Assembly (NCBI RefSeq): GCF_000687475.1
Contig: NC_057318.1
Span: forward strand, 3,720,001 to 3,784,000
Length of the DNA stretch: 64,000 nt
DNA from: Ustilaginoidea virens
Taxonomy: Eukaryota; Ascomycota; Sordariomycetes; Hypocreales; Clavicipitaceae
Direction of reading: 5' to 3'
How positions within the stretch are numbered: position 1 is the first letter of the stretch; each line of letters starts with the position of its first letter. Made by a program: the position numbers and the translations under genes. Below the pieces are notes generated by a model. The model searched no databases. It saw only the letters and a list, made by a program, of their open reading frames with translations, and was not told the DNA's origin. Below are positions 57,610-64,000 of this stretch, in pieces.

Positions 57610-58917
57610 ATGGCTTGTTTGATCCCTCTTTCACTCAGCACCGAGTGCCAGGGAAAACGATACAGCTTGTTTCCCTCCGCTGACCAGGAAGGACCGCGTC
57701 GCTTTAACGGAGCGTCGTCGACTCCGCAGCCGCAAAATGCGCCGAGAGCTCGCATTCAACCTCAACCTAGACAACAGTCGCAGCCTCAGCGACTACCACA
57801 GCAACAACAAAAGCAGCAGGAGGCAAGGGGGGATTTGAAATCTGCTCCGCGGGGAATCGCACACTGGAAGTTGACTCTGCGTGACATCAAGCGAGAGTAT
57901 ATCAATGGGCACTTCAGACGATGTACTACTCACTGCCATCAGATTCTTGAGAATGACGACAAGCTTGTAAGTCTTTTTTTTCGCATCTCTTTCCATCACT
58001 TCCAGTGCCAAGCCAAAAGGATTTCATTCACGCTTCGCCACGAGTGAAACTTGAGCACGCCACATACTAACGCGGTACACGACAAGTGCAAAGCAAACCC
58101 AGTTCATCTACTCTACTTGCACTTTTACGCCGCCGCCTCGCTTGAGATGCAAGCTCGCGCCATCCATCAATCCTCACCACACCGCGCTTCGCTGCTGAGA
58201 CAATCGTACGTGCACTACAGTGCTGCTTCAGATGCTGCGAAACAGGCTGAGGGAAGCACGAGCCGGGTCCCCCCAAGGCTGGTTACCTCTTTTTCAAGCC
58301 TTCACTCGGCCTCAGAGTCGAGCGCATCAGGGTCAACCGTGTCTACAAGAATGTCATCTCCAGCACCATCCCTGGGCTCTGCAGAGGATGTCTTCAAACC
58401 ACATCCACGCACTTCACCCTGTGCATCAAAGAAGAAGAAAGTCTCATTCTGCGACCAGCTCATCTTCGAACCCATCATTCGGCCGGACAGCCCTACACTT
58501 GGCTTTGACGAGTGTTTGCGTCGATCCTCCCTGGAGCCAGTTTATCCGGAATCCATCCTCAAGAACGCCCAGCCAACCCCGCCTGCGGCGTTCCTAGTTG
58601 AGGATTTGCCTTTGGGCCCAGAGCCCGGCGAGCCCGACGACGCCGACCCGTTCTATCACGCCAGATCCATTCATCGCTTCTGCACCATCCTCAGCAGCAT
58701 CCGTCGACAAATCACATCGCACATGACTACTCTCGACATCGAAATGGCAGCTTGCCGGATCCCTTCAACCTTGACGCCCATCAGTGAAGAGATGAGAAAC
58801 CTGGATATCAAGGCCCGCATTGAGCGCTTGCGAGCATGCGGCTGGAACCGACCCCGTTTCGACGCCAAGCGGTATGAAACGCTGCGCGAAAATGCCTTGG
58901 CTGATATGATGCAGTAA
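57610..58917 (+). CDS. Protein of unknown function with helical N-domain and KKVSF motif
   Basis: Two exons, 57610-57966 and 58087-58917 (intron 120 nt, GTAAGT...AAG), give 395 aa. No family is recognised with certainty. A Gln/Pro-rich stretch (about 35-65) is followed by a compact helical region (about 75-190) that runs across the intron. It starts HWKLTLRDIKREYINGHF and continues with CKANPVHLLYLHFYAAASLEMQ and a pattern of paired helices, resembling TPR or MIT folds. After a Ser-rich linker comes KKKKVSFCDQ (about 251-260). KKVSF fits the RVxF docking consensus for protein phosphatase 1. The C-terminus (about 320-395) is helical and charged, and contains DADPFYHARSIHRFCTILSSIRRQI. Composition and phase agreement support a real gene. 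The start is the ATG giving MACLIPLS; an upstream in-frame extension has no better ATG in context. Tail-to-tail with the kinase gene. Confidence 0.78.
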
Positions 58918-59957
58918 CGATGCGCCTGAACCGTGAGTTACGATGACGACTCGAGATGAATTGCATGTTTTGTTGTCGTCTTTTTGTCTTGAAATGAAGT
59001 TGATCGTCGTATTTGTTATTACACCTCGGTACACATGACCTGCAGGCGAACAATTTTCTTTCCATGTAACGTAGCGTTCGAGCAATGGCTTTGTTTTCCC
59101 CCGAGGCGCAGCATTTATCATTCATCACTCGGTTTCAACGAAATCATGTATCGGATGAGCATGACATTTTTCTCGCGTGAACGGATAGCAGTCACGTCTC
59201 ATACGTGCAAGTCTTGTTGGCAAATTTCAAAAGTCTTCTCACGATTATTATCAGGGCCCCGAAACTGTTGCCCAGCGGCCGAGCCGGCAACTCGTAGCAG
59301 TGAAAAGCCTCCTCCGTATCAGTTGCTTGATAGCCCGTCTGCGGACGGCCCAGACACGGGCCATCTGAACAAGAGGCATGGTGTCTTTGTTCAGACCGGC
59401 CCCGGCGTCATTCCGGCTGCCTTGCGCATCGCGAATCTTGGCTGAGTGGCGTGGCGCTACTTCCCGTGTCTTGATGCTTTTGCTCTATTCATCTCGATGT
59501 CTTTTGCTAGGGTGGCTCTACTTTCCATGTCTTGATTCCCTTGTGCCAGGGGCCTCTTTTTGCATCGGTATCGGCACGGTCCGAGGTGCGACAGACCAGA
59601 GGCTCCGGGGACAAAAGCCGCGCGTGCCTAGAATCTATTCGCGGCACAGCTTGCAGACGAGGCGCGGGATCGTCGTCAAGCAAGCATTTATTCCTTGCGA
59701 GACGGCGAGATGGCAAGAGGTGGAGTAAGCAGAAACGCACGGAGACGCGGATGAGATTGCGACGGCCGTCGAATTGGAACAGTTGGGCCACTGCGAGCGC
59801 AAACGGAAAGTATCTAGGATGAACAAGAAAAAAAAATAATAATAAAATAACATAAACAAAATAAGGAGCAGGGTGATGATGAAAATGGCACCCGCCGTAA
59901 ACTGCACATCCCCTTTATGCAGCACCTTGGCTCCAACAAAAGGCCCCGGACGTCGTC
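58918..59957. other. Intergenic region between convergent genes
   Basis: 1.0 kb holding the 3' ends of two genes. An A/T-rich stretch near 59820-59875 lies downstream of the kinase stop and may contain its polyadenylation site. No gene seen. Confidence 0.5.
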
Positions 59958-61464
59958 CTACGCGTTGTCGAAGCTGCGCCGCCTGCCTTCCTTTTCCAGC
60001 TTCTCCTCGACCTGCATGTCATGGTGCTTCTGCTGGGTCTCCCGCAGAGCAAACAGCCCCAGGGCATGCAATCTGGAGCCGTAGGCTTTGGAGTCCCCAG
60101 ACCCGGTTGCGGCGGCATCGCCCATGTCCGAGTTGGCGGGGTCCTCTTCGTGCTCCTTGAGTTTCTGGATGCGGTTCTGGAGCTTGACGATCTCGATGGC
60201 GCGGCGGAGGCGTGATCTTCTTCGGTAGGCTTCGAGCTCGGGAAGCAAGTCGTGGTCTGTGGCGGTCTTGCCGCTTAGCCAGATGTGGCCGAGTGCTTCC
60301 TATAGTGCGCTGTTTAAAAATTGACTTCTTGCCAGCATCCCCCAGCTGACCTCGTTCCCGGATTTTTCTTGCGTACTCCGGTGAGACTGGGCAGTCTTGC
60401 CAAAGGGAGAAACTTACTTTGCTGGTCCAGCGCTTCTGAGGGTCCGGAACAATGAGCCCGAGGATAAAGTCCTTGGCGTCTTGGCTCACGTCTTTCCAAA
60501 ATCTTTCGTGGAAGGGAACCGGGTTGGCGGTGCATTCATGCAAAAGATCCCGCAAATTCTCGCTGCGGAAGGGCGAGTACCCGCAGAGTAGCGTGTATGT
60601 GATGACACCCATGGACCACATATCGACTGGCTTTCCGTGTCCTTTCTGTTCCATCACCTCGGGCGCAGCGTAGCCGAAAGAACCAGCCATGGTCTTCAGA
60701 GTCTCTTCTTTGCTGTCCAGAGTCTTGGCAATGCCAAAGTCGGCAAGGATAAGGTTGGAATCAGGCTCGCGCGTCAGGTACAGCAAGTTTTCCGGCTTGA
60801 GATCTGTATATGGGCAATAGGTCAGTTGCCGTTGAAGCACCGCAAAGGTAAAATAGTAGCATGGGGGCCGCTGTGGCGTACCTCTGTGAACAACATCATT
60901 ATCGTGAAGGTAGTCGACGGCCGTCATGACTTGTTTGATAGTCTGCGACGCATCTTTCTCTGTGAATTTTCCTTGGTCGCAGATTCGATCGAAAAGCTCT
61001 CCTCCGGTTGCCAGTTGCGTGACAATATAAAACTTGTCCTGTCATTGCGCGACGTCAGGCGCACCTCTTGACTTTTCAGGTCTCTTTTTTTTTTTTTTTT
61101 TTTTTTGGGGGGGGGGGGGATATCCTTACCCGCGACTCGAACCAATCGACAAATTGAACGATATGGGGGTGTTTTAATCTCTGCAGCATGTCCAGCTCGT
61201 CGTAAACCATCTTCTCGTTGCCCCTGACATTCTTCTTGAGGATAATCTTGACTGCCACCTTCCCCGTTGGACCGTCGGCCTCGCGAACAACACCATAGGT
61301 ACCAGCACCGAGAGTTCTGCCAAATCTGTATTTCGATCTTTTTCGGGGAATATGCTATGTCAGGGGGCATTTTCCATGGTCAAGGACAAATCACGGCGCA
61401 TCAAACAGAGACGTACTTACTTCTTTTCGTAGCTCTCCGGTTGGCCGTGAAGCCGGTGCAGCAT
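59958..61464 (-). CDS. Calcium/calmodulin-dependent protein kinase (CMK/CaMKI type)
   Basis: Five exons, 61464-61421, 61337-61130, 61038-60882, 60803-60418 and 60299-59958, give 378 aa. The Ser/Thr kinase domain has GAGTYG (25-30), Lys45, catalytic HRDLKPEN with Asp137, DFG at 158-160 and an APE motif after an activation loop containing [10 protein letters not shown]. After the domain, a basic amphipathic segment ([23 protein letters not shown]) fits the autoinhibitory/calmodulin-binding region. The family is cytosolic and couples Ca2+ signals to growth and stress responses. The start giving [15 protein letters not shown] is the first ATG in this exon. Upstream there are splice-like signals (GTAAGT near 61621, CAG near 61550) and a short upstream frame, so a leader intron or a few extra N-terminal residues are possible. 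Intron 2 contains 13 C then 22 A on the coding strand. Confidence 0.93.
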
Positions 61465-63162
61465 CCCTGCGACTGAGAGAGGAGCAGATGTCAGCATCTA
61501 CGTGGGTAGGTTTGTTATGACTTGATGTACTCATTGCGAAGGATTCGGAACAAGTCTGTGAAAAGCGGGAAGAGATTGTAGATGCCCGCAGGCAGCCCGA
61601 GGTGTGTTGAAGTTGGACTTACAGCTCATAGCTGGTGGATGGTGGGGAACGACCTCGGATTAGAGCCTGACGAACCAAGGCAAACCGGTGCTCTTCCGAA
61701 ACAACTACTAAGCGTTGGCTGCGTGTGAAAATCTCGGCTGAACGCAAAAATCCAAGTGATTGCGAGAGGTGCGTCGGGGTTATGTCCGCAAAGGTCGTGA
61801 GCGACAGGCGAGTTTGGTGGTTGAGCTCCAAGAGACCGGCTGAGCTGGAATAAATATCAGGGTGGGATGAGCACCAGACCGGATCAGACTAATTAAAACC
61901 AAAGAGCCCTCATCCAAGGCCCGTCCAAGTGCGTATCCGACGTCTGGAGGGGTAAATGATTGGACAAGGATCCGAACTGCTGTTCCAAGTGCAGCAGTTT
62001 GAGTAAGCGCCATCAGTGGAGCAAGTGGAGACTGGAGAGCCATGGTTTGATTTGGAACTCCGTAATGGTGTGTGGCTGGGTGGGGATGAGCCTCATCCAA
62101 GTGCAAAGTGAGTGGCTGAGTCGGTGGATGGTTAAGTGACCTTTGACAGCCACGCGAATGGGCTACTCGACCCACCACGACCAGAGGAAAAACAGAAGGT
62201 ACGGAGTACTTGATTTCACGTCGGACCCTCTATGATGGAATTCTAAGAGAGTTCCAGTTGTGCAAAGATATACACCACGAACATGGCAGCCATATCGCGT
62301 GTAGAAGTGTAAGTGAGGTATCGGAAACTGGGCGGGTCTGGTGACTGAACTGAGCTGATGAAGGGATAAAGAACCGAATATCGGTTGGGACCTACGCCAC
62401 AGTCTACTTGCATTGTACCAGGCAGGTGGGTATCGTAGATGACCCAGAGGTTCCCAGGAAAAGGGAGTGTGAACAGATAGGTAAGGTACCTACTGTACCT
62501 ATCTAAGAGAATTTAGAAAGGTCAAGCCGAGGTCAATCAGCCCGGACATCTGGAGGCACCTCGTAAAACAGCCTGAGGTCAGTACCTCCAGGGCTAGGTA
62601 CCGGTACTTGAGGGTTGGTGGCATTTCTGGCACTTGTAGGGGATAGTTGCGCAAGCCAAGGATCAAATGACGCGTCAAGAACCTTGGCTGTTAGGCGAGC
62701 AGAAGTCGAGAGGTACTGGTACCGACCGTGTCGAAGTACTTTCTGATTTCGCCAAGACGGAAACACCAGCTTCAATAGGTACCTAAGGTACCTGCCTCCT
62801 AGGTACCATTAAAGCCATGTCTTAGTCTACGGAGTACTGATGCACGGTGCGACATCAACGACGGCTGGCTGGGTCACTGATGTGGCACGGCTTTTGGGGG
62901 CTTCGTTCGCGGGCTAATTCCAGTTGAGCCGTTCGCCTGACCAGCTTATGTGCCCTTCTGCGCTCCTGCCCTTCTGCCACTCTGCCCCTCTGCCCCTCTG
63001 CCCCTCTGCCCCTCTGCCCCTTTGCCCCGTGGCGCGGCCACGCCGGGCGCTGGGTGGAAACATTGCAACAACGTCTACTCCCGTACCTCTGGGAATCTGA
63101 TTCCTCGTTCCACTTCGTCTTGATGCAAACACCGGGCAGAAGGCGGCCCTCGCATCGCGATC
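61465..63162. other. Divergent promoter region between kinase and UBE2W genes
   Basis: 1.7 kb serving two divergent genes. It contains TACGGAGTA words at 62200 and 62828, GGTACCTA-type words at 62480-62505 and 62776-62808, and a CCCCTCTGC array at about 62957-63022 close to the UBE2W start. No gene supported. Confidence 0.5.
62957..63022. repeat. CTGCCCCT short tandem array
   Basis: About seven copies of an 8-9 bp unit (CTGCCCCTC / CTGCCCTT) end about 140 bp upstream of the UBE2W start codon. Confidence 0.85.
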
Positions 63163-63848
63163 ATGGCTACACATATGCGGGAGAGACGGGTGGCCAAGGA
63201 GCGCCAAAAGGTTTGTGATTCCACAGCTCGGCTGTACACTGCTCAACTCCTCCGACAAACAAGTGAAACACATATCGACCATACTGCCATGTCACATCAT
63301 CTGCTCACTTACCTTACCCCACGGTAGATTGAAAAGTCGGGCCTTCCACCCGGGATCGAGCTCATTGACGGCGATAATCTCAAGGACTGGGCGTTCGACA
63401 TTCGCGTCCTGGATTCGAACCCGCTCTATGCGAACCAGACATTCCGCCTCAAATTCCAATTCCCCCAGTCGTATCCTATAGGTATGTCGTTGCCCTTGCC
63501 CGTCTTGATACGGCACGTCAATCGGGACTTTCGTAAACCATAGCTTCCGACTTCCGACGTTAATTCCATCGCGACATAGAACCGCCCGAAGTCACCTTTG
63601 AAATGAAACCCGACCGCCCGATTCCCATCCACCCTCATATATATTCAAACGGCATTATATGTCTCGACTTGCTTGATAGCCAGGGGTGGAGTCCTGTACA
63701 GAGCGCAGAGAGCGTCTGCATGAGCATACAAAGCATGCTGACCAGCAACTCCAAGAATGAGCGTCCTCCTGGGAATGAAGAATTTGTCAAGGGAAACCGG
63801 CTTCGGCCGCGGGACATTGAGTTTCTGTTTCATGACAACACTGTTTGA
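63163..63848 (+). CDS. Ubiquitin-conjugating enzyme E2, UBE2W type
   Basis: Three exons, 63163-63210, 63328-63481 and 63580-63848 (introns GTTTGT...TAG of 117 nt and GTATGT...TAG of 98 nt), give 156 aa. The UBC core is complete. The catalytic Cys95 lies in HIYSNGIICLDLL. The tripeptide before it is HPH instead of the usual HPN, as in human UBE2W, and the following block WSPVQSAESVCMSIQSML also matches that group. Mammalian UBE2W attaches ubiquitin to the alpha-amino group of disordered substrate N-termini. The same role here is inference. It is divergent from the kinase gene. Confidence 0.93.
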
Positions 63849-64000
63849 AAGATGGGTCTCGACACCCGCGAGGAAATCATGCAGTTCAAAAACAGGCTCG
63901 GCAAAGGCCCCCTGTCGAACCGGGCTCAAGTCAGCAACCTGCAAAACCATGCTCATGCGAGTGAGTGACTGGCACATCTTGCGTCTTTTTTTTTTCGAGA

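Noticed and set aside
62533..62775. 80-codon minus-strand frame
   Set aside because: Lacks any ATG in frame, although its composition is fairly protein-like.
1..64000. Transposons and tRNA genes
   Set aside because: No transposase, reverse transcriptase or integrase frame and no terminal repeats were found by reading. No cloverleaf with an intact A and B box was found by eye; a covariance-model scan would be decisive.

Overview
The window is nuclear DNA from a filamentous ascomycete fungus. The genes carry short spliceosomal introns (about 90-125 nt, GTRNGT...YAG). The proteins are fungal-type: a GMA12/MNN10-family mannosyltransferase, a C2H2/Zn2Cys6 transcription factor, a tricalbin and a CMK-type kinase. 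Intergenic DNA is rich in microsatellites, homopolymers and short palindromes of the kinds TACGGAGTA and GGTACCTA. Gene content and style fit Sordariomycetes, probably Hypocreales; the genus is inference. Fifteen protein genes are supported. No rRNA, tRNA, transposon or CRISPR array was recognised.

Layout. 1-9 kb: a sucrose/alpha-glucoside-type H+ symporter (+), a candidate small secreted cysteine protein (-) and a secreted GH16 beta-glucanase with a repetitive tail (-). 13-14.6 kb: an MNN10-like alpha-1,6-mannosyltransferase (-, 3 exons). 19-25 kb: a 1,022-aa type II membrane protein (+) followed directly by the mitochondrial tRNA t6A enzyme QRI7 (+), then the proteasome beta5 subunit PRE2 (-). 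26.7-31.5 kb: a tricalbin (-, 4 exons, 1,500 aa). 34.5-36.6 kb: a FYVE + C2HC + RING protein of the Pib1 type (-). 41-52 kb: a C2H2 + Zn2Cys6 transcription factor (+, 5 exons), an alpha/beta hydrolase (+, 3 exons) and a full-length ABCB multidrug exporter (-, 12 exons). 57.6-63.8 kb: a conserved-looking protein of unknown function with a possible PP1 docking motif (+), a Ca2+/calmodulin-dependent kinase (-) and a UBE2W-type ubiquitin-conjugating enzyme (+).

Splice sites were read from the sequence. In every multi-exon gene the chosen junctions keep phase, and the summed exon length is a multiple of three. Several genes act in protein quality control and trafficking (PRE2, UBE2W, FYVE-RING E3, tricalbin at ER-plasma membrane contacts), but nothing shows they are co-regulated. 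The only neighbourhood resembling a functional module is transcription factor + hydrolase + ABC exporter at 41-52 kb. The same TGCTG pentamer array lies upstream of both the factor and the exporter, so a detoxification or export module is possible but unproven.

Outside the genes the window is sparse: several 3-6 kb intergenic stretches hold tandem repeats, a diverged 140-bp duplication and many copies of one 9-bp motif. I saw no clear evidence of a wholly new system. The best leads are the small Kex2-site secreted protein, the poly-A tracts just downstream of 5' splice sites in three unrelated genes, the GC-AG intron in the ABC gene, the dispersed 9-mer, and the TF-hydrolase-ABC neighbourhood.
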